Assembly (NCBI GenBank): GCA_037013495.1
Contig: CM072806.1
Location: forward strand, 21,279,501 to 21,343,500
Length of the DNA: 64,000 nt
From: Hippophae tibetana
Lineage: Eukaryota; Streptophyta; Magnoliopsida; Rosales; Elaeagnaceae
Direction of reading: 5' to 3'
In this document: piece after piece, positions 37,461-51,099 of the stretch
Layout of the letters: the number at the start of each line of letters is the position of its first letter
Position numbering within the stretch: position 1 is the stretch's first letter
Notes under the pieces: model-generated
What the model saw: only the letters and a program-made list of their open reading frames with translations
Told to the model about the DNA's origin: nothing
Database searches by the model: none
Position numbers and translations under genes: made by a program

Positions 37461-37660
37461 GTTAATGCTCCAAAGAAAAAAGTTAATAAAACAAATTTAA
37501 TGTCCCTATTGTAGAGTTGGTTTATGGAGGAATGAACCTAACAGATTTACAAAAGGTAGTTGAAAGAGAGTTTGAAATGGCACTTCAAGATCATGTGATG
37601 GAAGAAACAAAAGACATGAAAAATGTTGTTGAGGCATATGTTTATGATATGAGGAACAAG
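37461..37660 (+). pseudogene. HSP110/HSP70-like exon fragment inside CACTA element
   Basis: The segment starts after an intron-like acceptor (TATCCTGCAG) and ends at AACAAG before GTAAAT. It reads KKKVNKTN, a one-base frame change, then VELVYGGMNLTDLQK and AYVYDMRNK. These peptides belong to the C-terminal part of the plant HSP110 (HSP70-14/15-like) chaperone, a cytosolic nucleotide exchange factor for HSP70. Only this one exon is present. Its location between the ends of a CACTA transposon suggests capture of a host gene piece. The frame change makes it non-functional as such. Confidence 0.75.
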
Positions 37661-38689
37661 GTAAATTGCATAAGGTGTCTTCAATTTATAAGTACTATGT
37701 TCATTCTGTCTTGTGAGTAGGTGTCTTCAGCTTATGAATAGGTGTCTTCAGATTGTCTATTTCTTTTATCAATGTCTCATTTTTCTATCTCACCATAATT
37801 GTGCTTAATTAGCTTCATTAATGAGAGAGCTACACAAGATGTTGTTGATAACAATTGAAGCCCATTAAGTATATATAGAAGTAGAGAGACTTCTGAACTT
37901 GTCCATCGCCTGGTTGGTTTCCTCTGGCAATCCCATTTTTCCATGGTTCTCGCACCACAAGGTTTAGATACTGTCTATTGGCTTTGTTTTTGTTTTCCAA
38001 CAATTGGATTGAAAATTTATTTTATGCTACCAAATATGAAGTTTTAATTGAATCTCAATGCTCTAAAGTTGTTGATTCCAGCATTAGTAAAGTACCATAT
38101 AGCTTGGTGTTTCCATTCAAGATCATGGCTTCTACTAAATATACTAGTACTTTCAACTAACAATATGATTGTGATGAACCAAAAGTCAATTTTGTCTAAA
38201 GTGATTGCAAAAACATCAAGAAGAACCATTGTTGCCTATATAAACCCAAGGGTTCCAAGGCTAGTTGTAGCTTTCTCAATAATAGCAAGTCGAAGAGCAA
38301 AGAGTGTTAAATTCTTTTCTGAAGCTCGCACGTCGCTTACTGATGGAGAAACAAATTTTTTTGTATTGCTAATGTCTCTATTAATTTCTATTCTGCTTCT
38401 TGGTTTAAACATTGTAGTAATGTATGTACTCCAAGTTTCAATTAGTGTCTGAAGCTCATTGTAGTAAAAAGTTATTTTGTAATAGTAAGGTTATTATTCA
38501 GTCATTGTAAATATTAGAATTATCTATTCATATTTTATTATATTTTTGTGTTTAAACTCTCAAACGTAATTTCACTTTTAATTTTAATATAATATGATTT
38601 TTAATATTATAATTAATAAATTTATTTTAATTTATATTGATTTTTAATATTGTAATTAATAATTGCATTTTTATTTAAATTTATGATCA

Positions 38690-39070
38690 TAAGGTTCTAT
38701 GGTCTTGGTTATGTAAAAACCCGAGGCCATACAACCAAATAATTGAGACCATAAACATACCATATGGACTCGGTTATTGAAAAATCGAGGCCATATACAT
38801 ACCTTATGACCTCAATTATTGAAAACTTGAGGCCATATACATATCCTATGGTCTCGGTTATTGAAAGACTGAGGCTATAGGGTATGTCTATGGCCTCGGT
38901 TATGTAAAAACCCAAGGTCATAGATATACCCTATGGCCTCGGTCTTTCAATAATTGAGGTCATAGGGTATGTCTATGGTCTTGGTTAAAATACCGAGACC
39001 ATTGGTAACAGTCTATGGTCTCTCTCACTTAGGCATCGGTTCTTATATCAAAACCATAAACCTACGGTTA
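38690..39070. repeat. CACTA sub-terminal repeat cluster
   Basis: About ten copies of a unit near 30 bp built on CCTCGGTTATTGAAA and GAGGCCATAG alternate in direct and inverted orientation. In En/Spm-type elements such repeats bind the element's own regulatory protein. Confidence 0.75.
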
Positions 39071-39107
39071 AAAACTGAGATCATATGTATATATTGTAGT
39101 ATTGCAT

Positions 39108-41280
39108 ATTCGTTTAAAGAGAATCATATTGTTATTATACTATATTTCAGCTCTGAAAATTACATATTAATATATTTTTATGGAATTGTTGAAATATCAT
39201 CTCTTGATGTATTTTTATGAAGTGATCAACTCATATTATTGATTCATGGATTCAAATTTTATTTCATAATGATTATGTACCACTAAACTTATTTTGAGTT
39301 GTTAGAGTCTTTAGGTTTGTTAAACTAGTGGGAGCTCAATTTTGTCAAACATAACTAGCAATTTAAGATATTTTTGCTATTAACCATTTTATTTAAAATT
39401 ATGTTTATTTGGACATATTATGAATAATTAGTTTGGTTGTTATGAAATCTATATATTGTGCGTATAATTGTTAATAATGAATTAAGACGTGATGACTAAA
39501 TCTCAATATTAAGCATTGAGATATATTGACTCAATCTCAATGAACATGTTAAAAGTGTAAAAAAAATGGTTTGTGTAAAAACAAAGACCTTTGAAAATAG
39601 GCATGATAATCACATTTGTATGAAATTTCTAACTCACACTTTTATATTGAAACATATGTCACATGCTAAAAGGTGCTTGATCCAAGATTTTTAGATCAAA
39701 TTTTGGACTAGTATTGCTTTTAGATGATTGTTCACATTTGACATTACTCGTCTAACTAATATTATAAAATTTTATATTTAAACAAATGACTAACGCCATC
39801 CAAGAGGAAGATTGTTAGATTTATTTCCCAATTATGTGAACTGATAAAGTCATTGAGCTTTTGCTTGATTATGAATTGATAAATTAATTTTAAATATTTA
39901 TGGAGTATTTGTTTTGAACTCATTTAGTTAATGATTATCAATTTTAAAATATCTAATTATGCAATATAATTTAATAAACAGTGGATCATGTGTTATTTTG
40001 ATTCATGGGTCCATAATAGATTGATCACATTTTCATTTAAGCATTAAGGAGATTTCTATATATCTTATTTATATATAGGAAGTTTGTTTGCATGCATACT
40101 ATCCATTTTTAAAATTTGAGATGAGGAAGATATTACTACAAGTATTAGAGCTCTCAAGTTGCTATAAACATTAGGTATGCCTTTAATTGGATGTTATCAA
40201 ATTCTATGAGTTATATTAAGTTTGTAATTTTCATCATTAAGAACTAAAAAAGATTTTTTTATAATTTTCATAGAAAATAAAATAAAAGATCAAACAAAAT
40301 TTTCATTAAAAAAGTATCGTGTAGCAACTCTCCTAAATAAGTAAATAAACAAATAATAAATATTTTTGTTATACTAGAATTTTAATACTTTACTTCTTAT
40401 TTTTTTGAAATATTAAAAGAAAATGTAAAATATAAAAAAAAAAATTAAAATAAATGTTGTTTGGTAAAGAGAGGAAACTCCCATTTATTATATAGAAATT
40501 AGATATAAAAAAAGTAATTGAATTTTTTTTATTTTTAAAAACAAAAGTATTAAATAAATGGTTGGATGGGAGATCAACTATATTTATTTATTTATTTATT
40601 TATTGTCATTAAAATTTCAATCATAAATGTAAAATAAATAGTAAGGAGGATCTCTTATTTGTATATAATAGAAGATAATTTTAATAATACCTTTAAATTT
40701 TAAAATAATATTGCAAAAATCTCTAAGGTTTAAAAAATATCACAAATAAATTTAACTTAACAGAAGTTAATAGTAATATTTTATACTTAAAAAATAATAA
40801 AATAATAAAAATGAAGAGATAATAGAAAACTAAAAATAATATAAATAGAAATACAAAACATTTTAAAATATTTCTCACAAAAATAGTAATTCGCATAAAA
40901 GTTTTGAAAATAATATAAAAATCAAAATTAAATATTAAGAAAAAAATTGATTTAAAGATTCATCATTCTCAAAAATAAGGAAAATATTTCCAAACATATA
41001 TATATATATATATATATATATAGTTTATTATGGAATAAGTAATAAAGAAATGAATATTAATATTACAAATGTAGAAGGATAAAAGAAATTAATATAACAT
41101 ATCATTAATTGACAAAGAAATTAATATGGATAAATAGTCGAAAATCCCCTAAAAGAATAAAAGAAAAATTGGATACGTCTTTATGAGAAATCTAAATATT
41201 AATAACAACACATTTTAGAAAAATAATTGATACACCAGTAAAATTAGTACTCTTATATAATAGAATAATACATATGAAAG
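39108..41280. other. A+T-rich spacer
   Basis: No gene recognised. It includes a TTTA microsatellite near 40583-40605 and (AT)n at 40996-41022. Confidence 0.5.
40996..41022. repeat. (AT)n microsatellite
   Basis: About 13 AT units. Confidence 0.9.
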
Positions 41281-43199
41281 ATGCTTTATTAGTAATGATC
41301 CATAGAAACCTAAGACACTAGAAATAAATTTACAACAAACCTTAGGTTTGTCATTAATATTAATGATAAAAACTTGAACCAAGTATTAAGTTTAACCAAA
41401 GAATTTAAAAGAGAAAATTTAATGAAAGAAGAAAATCATCAATTTTTAGTACACTATATAGCAAGATATTCCTTAACAAACATTTATAATAGTTCAATAT
41501 ATGAACAAAATGAATTCATAGAAATAGATAAAATTTTATAACAAATTGGACAAATAATAAAACCATAAATATTAACAAACTTTAAAATATCTAAATAATA
41601 GAATTTAGATATTAACGAAAAAGTAACATAACACGAATTGAATTTATAAATGATCAAACAAAATGAATAAACAAAAATGGGAACAAAAAGAAGAAACAAA
41701 AGAATTAAAAAAATTAAATTAATGAAGTCAAATATTGTATCCATGAAGTAATAGGTCAATAAGAAGAAAATTGATAAACTATAAAGTAAAAATCTTTTAA
41801 AAATATCAAAATGTAGATTACAAGAAATAGAATTAGAAAATAATGGTATCCTAATAAGCATATCAAATAACCAAAAAAAAATATTGAAATTCTTTTATAG
41901 GAAAATAGAATCTTTACAAAATATAAATAAAACCCAATAAGAAATCCTTAAAGAAATAAGAAAAATAGTTTGGACAAAATATTACAACTAGACATTCTAA
42001 AAATAGGTTCATTAGAAGATTAAAAAAAAGAACCATCAAGAAGATCTAATGGAATAATGAAAAATGAAAAAAACAAATCTATACTTCCAACCTAATGAAA
42101 TATAGAAACATTTATAATAACAATTTAGAAATATTAGTAAGTCTGTTAACATTAATAGATGAAAGATTATGAAAACATTATGAAAAAAAATATCCTCTAA
42201 TAAAGAAGAAGATGATATGATAAAAATAAGTTAAACAAATTCTGAATCAAAAAATTCCAAAATTACTATGTAAAGAAATACAATAATGCCCCCTATAATT
42301 GTCTGATCATCATAGAAATGAAATAAATAGGCACATACTAAATGCATCTAATCCTCCAAATAGAAGAAGGTAACAACCAAAAATAGAAGAAAAATTATAA
42401 TTGGGTACTAGAGAATTGATATCATTAGAATTCAAACTTCAAGAAAATAATAATAAAACTTACTATCTACTAGAACTAGAATGTGTTAGAGATAGAAAAA
42501 ATAAATTAGATAAATGTGATAGTACAATGAGTGTGTTAATCTAGAAATTTGGAACCATTAGTACAAACTCATCAATTTATAGAGTATTGTTAAACCATAA
42601 AATGATTTAAAATGTTAAAATATCGTTTAGTACTCTATCAGATAATATAAATCTTAGGATGCAGAGAGATTCGACAATAGAAAGATAATTATATAAAGTA
42701 GTAAATGAAATACATAAAGAGTTCATAGAATAAGATAAAAGAAATCGTATTATTGAAACAAGTTAATTAGAAATAAATGAGTCAAAATAGCATTTAGTAG
42801 ATATAAAAATATGTTATATATGCAACATAGATTTTTTATATGTGAATATGAAATGTGTTATCACAAGATATCTAAAATACAACAACAATAATTTAAGAAA
42901 ATATTTTATTAAAAGTTACTAGGAATTATATATAAAACTTTTGAATAAAATTAGAGAAATATAAGTATTGTAGTAGTACTAGATATTTTAGGATGAAAAA
43001 TATAAGAACTAAAAGCTTGAATAATTATATAATATCAAAGAAGAAGTTAATATTATTATGCTAAAGGAAATTCTAAAATATATTATGATAGTAAGAATTT
43101 TTCAATTGCCAAAAAAGTATGATGTAGCATAAATCCTTACAAACAAAAATATAAAAATATAAAAGGCTTAAGAAAATATAAATTAAAAAAACAAGAATT

Positions 43200-43510
43200 T
43201 CTAAATATAAGAGTATATATAACTAAGAACCTTAAAAAAAGATACTTAGAATAAAATTTCATAAAAAATGAAATTATTATTCATCATGTAAGAAAACTTG
43301 CAGGTATTGGATATGTAATGATAAATGTCATTATACTAATGAATATCATAATATGTTAACTCATAAAAAGGAATATAAGAAAAATTTAAAGATACTAGAA
43401 CAAGCCTATAAGATAGAATTAGAACCTATAAAAGAATCAGATATTGATTAAACATAATCAATATACTTAATAAGTGAAACAGAACAAGATGAAACATATT
43501 TAGAGGAAAC
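43200..43510 (+). pseudogene. Caulimovirid coat protein, zinc-finger region
   Basis: The frame near 43289-43350 shows a Cys-rich CCHC-type finger of the kind found at the C-terminus of caulimovirid coat proteins, with some Cys positions mutated to Tyr and the usual Gly before His changed to Cys. An acidic tail follows to about 43525. The finger binds viral RNA in living relatives. Here the frame is broken and cannot make a working product. Confidence 0.6.
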
Positions 43511-43599
43511 ATTTGAATATGAATGACCTATACGACATAACTAATCTTAATAGTACTTATATAAAAAGAGGATTCAAATTCAAAGGATATAATATATAT

Positions 43600-45440
43600 A
43601 TTATTTATATGCTTATATAGATATTGGATCGAGTATATGTATAGCAAGCAAATATGTATTTTGACAAGAAACTTGGACTACAATCCCAAATGACTTGATA
43701 GTAAGAATAGAAAATAAAACAACAATTAACCTTAAAAAAGTTATAAAAGATATTGATATTATAATATGAGAAAAAAGTTTCATATTCCTATTATATATCA
43801 ACAGAAAGTGAAAGGTGATTTTTCGATAGGAAATAACTTATTAAATTTATATCAACCATTTATACAATATATAGATAAGATAAGTAAAATAACATTAAAA
43901 TGAGAAATAACATATATTTCAAATGTTAGAAATACCAAGAGTGAGTCATCAGAAAAATTTATTGAACAACACAAAAAGCTAGAATGTGGTGAGATTTATA
44001 AAAAAAATCACATTTAGAAAATATGACATAGAAAGAAAAATTATTAGATGAAGATGATAGTCAAGAAAATTCCTTCTTAAAAAAATACAAGAAGATAATA
44101 GGTTATTGAAAATAAAAAAACTTCTTAAGACATTAAGCTCAAAAAATTCTTCAGATTCAAATATTAATAAGCTTGAATACATAACAAATATAAAACTAAA
44201 AGACCCTAATAAGGTTATAAAAGTAAAACCTATCGTCTATACTCCAAAAGATTGAGATGAACTCAATAAACAAATTCAAGAACTTTTGGAAGTAAGAGTA
44301 ATTGAACCAAACATGAGTCCACACTCAAGCCCATCATTTTTAGTAGAAATTAAAAAAAGCTGAGAAAGATGATGAAAGAAAAAGAATTCTAATAAATTTT
44401 AAATCACTAAATAAATAAACAATATATGATGGATACTTTATCCTTAAAAAAAGAAGAGTTATTAGCCTTAATAAAAGGAAATAAATATTTTTCTAGTTTT
44501 GATTACAAGAGGAGTTCTAACAAATTAGATTAGATAGAAAATCTTAACTATCAATAGCATTTAGTTGTACACAAGGACAATTCTAATATACTATTGTATC
44601 ATTTGGATTAAAACAAGCATTAGGAATATTTCAACGATATATGGACAATATTTTAAAAAAATATCACCCATTTTTGTGTCTATATTGATGATATATTATT
44701 CTTTAGTGATATTAACAATCAATATTATATTTACCTGTTAAATGTAAGAAAGAATGAATAATATTGTCTGAGAAAAATATAGTATTATTCCAATAAAAGA
44801 TCAAGTATTTAGGACTTGAAATAGAAGATGGAAAACACTTCCTTCAGCCTCATATGCTAAATAATAGACAAGGATTTCCTAGTATCGTCACTGACAAAAA
44901 CTAATCATAAACATTTTTAGAATGTTTGATGTATGTGGAAACATATATTAGGAAATTAGCGTAAATGAGAAAACCTTTACAAGTAAAACTTAAGAAAGAT
45001 TATGTTAGATAATGGACTGCTCAAGATACTTAGTATATAAAAAGCTAAAAGAATAGGTAAATGTTTTTTCCAACACTTTAACATCAAAGAAAAAATATTT
45101 TATATGAATATTGGGGAGCTATATTAAAAGTAGAGTAGATGCAAAATGATGAATATTTGTGTAGGTTTACTTCAAGAGATTTTCAATGAGGATAACTAAA
45201 CTACCATAGTCATGAAAAAAAAATTTAGCTACAAAAATGCAATAGAAAAGTTTGTTATATATATAATATCTTCAAGATTTATTGTTAGAATCGATAATAA
45301 AGTTTTTGGATATTTCTTGAGAACAAATATTATAAGAGATTACAAACAAAGAAGATTAATTAGATGGTAATAGTAGTTTAACAATTAGAAATTTGATGTT
45401 GAACATATACCAAGAAAAAAAAGAATAGTTTAACTGATGT
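43600..45440 (+). pseudogene. Caulimovirid polymerase polyprotein (protease, RT, RNase H)
   Basis: The protease motif DIGSS is at 43620-43634. RT begins near 44220; the SPHSSP motif at about 44320 and FGLKQA near 44605 are typical of caulimovirid RTs, and the catalytic YIDD is at 44681-44692. RNase H remains lie at about 45080-45440. Stops and single-base shifts occur throughout (for example near 44360, 44415 and 44750). The same domain order occurs in Gypsy elements, so the family call leans on SPHSSP and on the transactivator ORF that follows. Confidence 0.75.
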
Positions 45441-45487
45441 TTTAACTAGAGAATTAGCCCCATTAACCATTTTTACAATTATAGGAA

Positions 45488-46646
45488 TGATGGACAATCT
45501 TGACATAGAAATCAAGATCAAGGAAAAGGAAAATGAAATAAAAGTTCTAAAAGATCAACTAGAAAATTTATATCTCAAAAAGTCACTCATATGTAAAACA
45601 TAGGAAGAGTTTAGTTTTCCAACAAAGAAAAAGATTAAAATATCAAAGAGATGGAATAAAACCTCAGAATTAACCAAAAGAGAAAATAATAACTTCTTAA
45701 AAGCTTTATGGTCTAAAATTGTAGATAAGAAAGAGCTCAAAAAAAATCAAGAAGAAAAATAAAAGTATTATGTTTTCTATAACATACCAACTCTAGGAAT
45801 ATATAAGATATGACCATAAGTAAGTATAGTAATAACTGGATTCTTAGGTGTAAAACACAAAGCATATAAAACATTCACTAATAGTATTGAAGTAGAAGAA
45901 AGTTTTTCCAATTTTAAAACCCTAAGCTTCTCAGTCCCAAATATGTAGTAGCCAACTTGGAAGGAAACTATACACACAAGCAGCTACAAAAGGATAGTTG
46001 ACAATGCTAGGAAAGATGCCAAGATTAGTAATCTTCAAATAAATATATGATACATTTCTTATCCTTGGAGAAGGAACGGAAAGACAAAGAAATATGAACC
46101 CAGACCAATGACTAAATCTTTATAATTTAGCAAGAGAATCAGGAAAAGATAACCTTGAAACCATGAAGAAAACCAATCACATGTAGTAGATTCAACATTA
46201 CTAAAGAAGCAGATCCAAAACTTGTTTACTAATTATTTTATTATATGTTAATTGAAAATATTTACACTAGTAATAATTTAATAGAATTAGTTTATTTTCT
46301 TGAAAATTTTAAAAAAACCATTAATATTTTTAGGAAAAGAGTAAAAGTAAACGATTGTCCAATATTTTTTTAGATTTTTCAACTGCATAATAGAATGACA
46401 TAAAAAATTCCTATCAGTCCTTATCATTTCATTAAAATAAGAATGGAATCTTTAGTCAGAATAGTAGACTAATCTAGGATTCTATTAGAATAAGAGTTTG
46501 ATATAGAAGCTTTTAACAAAGAAAGAGCATCAATATTGAGTCATATATATCATTAAACTATAAAAATAGGAACATTCTTTGAAATTAAGATAAATTTCTT
46601 CATAATGAAGGTTGTAATAATGTCACATAGTAACTTGAATATAATT
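45488..46646 (+). pseudogene. Caulimovirid transactivator/inclusion-body ORF, 5' part
   Basis: An ATG at 45488 opens a Lys/Glu-rich, coiled-coil-like frame with stops near 45601 and 45761. At about 45765-45880 it shows the YYVFYN, GIY and GVKHKAYKTF pattern of the RNase H1 N-terminal-like domain present in caulimovirid transactivators, the proteins that allow re-initiation of translation on viral RNA. It is split at 46646 by the 9.5-kb element; the end of the ORF is at 56391. Confidence 0.65.
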
Positions 46647-47622
46647 TGAAAGAGTCCATGACCCGATATACAATCAGGGTAAGGAGAAATAGACTTATAC
46701 AGGTTTAGGGTTTAGGGTATCAAAAGCAAATAACTTTTAATCACATATATTATAAATTGATAATAGAAAGTAAGTAAACAACAAATATTTTCTAATCAGA
46801 GTTTATACTTTAATATGTTGAGACATATACACACCAAACTCATATTATACTAACTCAACAATTGATCATGCATAATAAAATATATAAATGACGTAAACCC
46901 ATATAGTGACTATATCTATATGGAAAAATTCTCAAATTGCTTAAGCAAACCACTCAATAGAAAATAATTTACTAAACAGTAAACAAGTTACAACAATAAG
47001 AGACAATAAAACCATTACTACCTCTATGAATATGGACCTTTGTCTGAATTACCTACTATAGCTCTTTACTTGTTGTTTCTACACTGATATAGTTCAACAC
47101 TTGAACCCAACTATTCTTCACAGCCAATAGCACCCAATGTAGTGTGATTAGTAACTAGAAGTGTATTAATTTACAACCTCACGAGATAAATAGTCCACTA
47201 CTAATGTCAAATTACGTACGGGAGACACACAGTCAAACCACGTACTCACACAGAAAATGATTTGATCACAAACCACATTGAATGACCAACACTCAAATAT
47301 AATCTCATAAAAATGATTTCTAAAATAGATATAAACCTTGGTATGAATTTTGGTAGATTTTTGACATTAAGAATATGGGTAAATAAAAGTGATAAAAGTG
47401 AGGTATTAATATCACTCAAAATTTTCACCTCACCACCAACCCCATGGTGTGTGTAAACATGCTTGCATATAAAGTGTACCTAATTATGTACATGTGTGAA
47501 TTACTGATCCATAGTAACCAACCTTATGCAGAGGAAGACATATACACTAAGTAGAATAAACCAAATACAATGTTTTGTACACAGAAAGCCAACAAATAGA
47601 CATGAGTACAACGAGACTTACA
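46647..47622 (-). repeat. 3' LTR of gag-only element
   Basis: Begins TGAAAGAGTCC (plus strand) and ends GAGACTTACA. It matches 55019-56185 with several deletions. A double TTTAGGG sits at 46704-46717 at one deletion point. Confidence 0.88.
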
Positions 47623-47639
47623 TTTTTCCCCTTTGGCTT

Positions 47640-50600
47640 TCCATGTCAAAACACTGTACAACTAAGTACATAAACACATCAAACATGAGATGATCATGAA
47701 GAATTTTTAAAGTTATTTGTTCCCATGAACAACACAATGACACATACCAATACCAAATGCATCCATCTTGAGTGCTCCATCCAACTTTATAAATCAACTC
47801 ATCCAGTCCATCACTTTAAAACATGAGGGTCTCATTACTACTACACACAACACATTTGAAGCTTGAAGCATTCACTCTACACTTATAATCTACACACGCA
47901 AAACAAACATATACCCCATTAAACACGTTATGTAGGAACAATGTGTAGTAAAAACCACATACTATTTTGTTACCCTTACACAAGTACACATCGATAGGCA
48001 CAAACACAAGTAAAAATGCACAACTCCCCCTAACTTTATGTAACACTCCCCTTGAATGCATGCAAGTAAGACAACACTATGTAGTGCAATCCTACACTCA
48101 TACTTGACTTCATGCCACACTTTCTCTGAATGCATGCAAGTCAGACAACAATATGTAATGCAATCCTACACTAATAAACCATGCAATACATAACATGGCA
48201 ATAAACACATAGTTGTACACAGAAACTTTCCTTCTTTTTGACACTAAAAGTCAAAGGAACACCCTTATATGAAGGAGATAAGGCATACAAAAATGTTATA
48301 ATCCTAACACTAATTCAATGCAGTAGGTAAAGCAAACATAATAAGAAATACCACATGCTTCAAAAGAAAAGGACATAGAGAAGCACCAAGACACTAGTAG
48401 GCAAGAAGTATATGATATGCAATAAACTAAATGTGTAGGAAACCAAAGATAAGTGTAGATAGAAAACATCATAGTCTACACAAGAAAACATATATCATGC
48501 ATTTTAGCAAAAGTTACTAGACAATGAACGCCAAGAAAGAAGCTTGCAAAAAGGAAACAAAAGTAGGGAAACACATAGGTACACGTGTGAAACCAAAGAT
48601 TTCATACAATGCATACAATATATTGTACTAACAATCATATTTATGCATTATTCATGAAAAGTGATGACAAAGAGAAGGAAGCATCACATGAATAAGATAG
48701 AAAAAATAAAGACTCATGAAATAGTACAAACAATAGGAAGTAAAATAAACATGTAACTTCCCTTGACAACATACATAAGACACATAACTCTCCCTCTAAA
48801 AGTATGCATGTAATACAATAAATATGTTATGCATTCAACTTGAAAACACCCCAACACAGAAGCATCTAAACATAGTTGACAACAAGAAACATAGAATAAC
48901 GGTAGCAAACAAAGCATGTTCAACATATCAGAGGTTCCATAAAGAATAAACAATACATTCAACACAAATATCTACATTTCCATCAATCCATGATGTATTC
49001 ATATAAGAGCATAACTAAATTTTTGATGATATGCATTGTGTGATATGCAAAATTTGTTTACTTTATATCCCAATATGATAAGCTTATGCAAACCAAGTAA
49101 ATAGAAATATAGACTCAAGTTAAACCAAGCTTCATATGTCCACAATTAGAATCTCTCTCCACTAAAGTAAGTGACAACCAAGAATAAATCAATAGTTCTT
49201 TCAAAGAATGTAATGAAAGGCTAAGGAATAGGTAGGGAAGATAAGATATTTAGGCTTGAACACACCTTAATTTATTGATCCAAACAAATGGATAAGTTCA
49301 TATCCATGACACTTATATCCTAAAAAATGATTTATTTTCTCTTTAATTCTCAAACTTCAACTGATGAAGTTGAGAGAGCAATACAAAAAATTCAATGAAT
49401 CATAGACTTCTTCCTTTTTCATACTTCTCATCATTTAACCTATCTTTTAGTTTATTTCTTCACTCATTTTTTCTTTAAAAGAAAATTATTCTCAATACTC
49501 TTTTTTCTTTTTATTTTCTTCATTTTCCCTATTTTTTTAAAATCAACGTTTCATTATCACCCTTTATTCCCTTTTTTATATATTGAAACTATGAGGGTAA
49601 AGTAGACAAACTTAGAACATCTCAATAAAGTGTGTAGAAAGTAAGTGAGGATAAATATTTGGGCTAAGCTAGTATTTAGGGGCAAGAAAGGATCAAGGAT
49701 GGCCTAAATCATTTTTCTATCCAAGTAGCACCTAGAATTTTGCCTTGAAAGACACTAAAGGTAGATTCTAGAGTTTGTTTGAGAAATATAAATCATCAAA
49801 GCAGAAGATTCACACAAGCTTCTCAAAATAACCATATAAATTCACAAAGATCAAACATGTGTAAAAGAAAGATGTATTATGATAAAATGAGTAAGAAATA
49901 TTTAGCCATACATGCTCTCAAGGAATACACATGTCAAAACATCTGCACTTCAATTCATGTTAAATGCATGCTAAGCATATATCAACATAATCCCTCTAGA
50001 CCTTATTTTACATGCAATAGCATAACAAAAAGAAAGAAACTATCAATCTCATGAAACATAAAAACAATAACTACCAAGTTAGGACCCAAAATAGATCTAA
50101 GCTTAACAAGAAGAGGAAAGTGTCTCAAAAAAGATCAACAACAACACTCACATCATTGCTAGTCAGGAGAAAGAAAGAAACTCACTAACTAGTGAATAAA
50201 ACATGTAGTAAGAGAAGGAAGAAACAAGGGATACTACTAAAATCTATAAGCATATGAGAAAAATAAAAGTTTCAACACAGAAATGCATGATATGCTTAGA
50301 TAGGGGTAGAACTAAAACAACATAAGTGTCAACAAAGAAAGAAGTAAGAAAGCTATCTTAGTTAACTTCAAAAAAACAACTAAGGCAAAGGAAAAGGATA
50401 AATGGAGGAATAGGTAAAGGAAGGACATAAGTCAATAAGAGACAAAAAAATAATCAACATACAATGTGCTAGGTGCAAGAATGTAAAACCTAGTAAGATA
50501 GATGAGAAGCATTCTCAATGTTATGTCATAAGAAAGAAAGGATAGCAAGTAGAGAATCCTACTACAATGACACTACGTGATGAAAATATGTGACATAATG

Positions 50601-51000
50601 CTTATGAAAAAATCCACAGAAGAAGTGAATAGTAAGCAATGGAGAAAACTGGTAACAAATTAGATAGTTAGGCATAGCATCAAGTAAAATAGTTAATGCA
50701 CTATATAAGAAAATGAAACAAGAAAGGGAGAGATATACACAAATAGGAAAATAGGGAGCATATCGATAACAAGCAAACAAAACTTCATATACAAAGATAA
50801 AACAATCAAAGAGAGGAAAGATTAAAGAAAACTCTATCCCAACAAATCATCATAATATAGTGATCAAACAGCATCCATCTATTTATTTGTGAGGGTAAAC
50901 TTAACTAGGAGATATTATTTGATTCATATGAGCATGAGAAGTATATGAAGCTCATGGTTTGTTTTGTTTAAATTTTTTATAAAATCAAGAAGAGTCATTC
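47640..51000 (-). other. Non-coding interior of gag-only element
   Basis: Low-complexity, A-rich sequence on the plus strand with no pol motif on either strand. It contains an imperfect 74-bp direct duplication at 48045-48180, and blocks shared with 32030-32960. Confidence 0.6.
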
Positions 51001-51099
51001 ATATAAACAGGGCAAGGTGGACTTTTTGAGCCAAATTTATTCCTTTCAACTTTGTGCCTCAAGTGTATAATACAACATATATGAACATGATTATGTGAG

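Larger units (their letters stand above)
35542..39104. mobile_element. Non-autonomous CACTA transposon
   Basis: The left end is CACTACTACAAAAACAT. The right end, read on the minus strand, is CAATACTACAATATAT, a close inverted match. A 3-bp target duplication CAT flanks both (35539-35541 and 39105-39107). Sub-terminal repeats of the type CCGAGGCCATA in both orientations crowd 38690-39070, with weaker ones at 35590-35650. These are all hallmarks of CACTA (En/Spm) elements. No transposase domain was seen in the 3.56 kb, so the element depends on others. It carries a fragment of a host gene at 37461-37660. Confidence 0.82.
41290..46646 (+). mobile_element. Endogenous pararetrovirus (Caulimoviridae), left part
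   Basis: A decayed, very A+T-rich copy of a plant pararetrovirus integrated in the genome. On the plus strand, in order, it shows a coat-protein region with zinc finger, aspartic protease, RT, RNase H and a transactivator-like ORF, all with many stops and frame changes. There are no LTRs. The transactivator ORF is specific to caulimovirids and separates this from LTR retrotransposons. The left boundary is approximate; the segment before 43200, where movement and coat proteins would lie, is too broken to assign in detail. The copy is interrupted at 46646 and continues at 56186. Genus not resolved. Confidence 0.75.

Noticed and set aside
41290..46646. Reading the 41-46 kb segment as a Gypsy element
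   Set aside because: No LTRs are present, a transactivator-like ORF follows RNase H, and the RT has the SPHSSP motif usual in caulimovirids.
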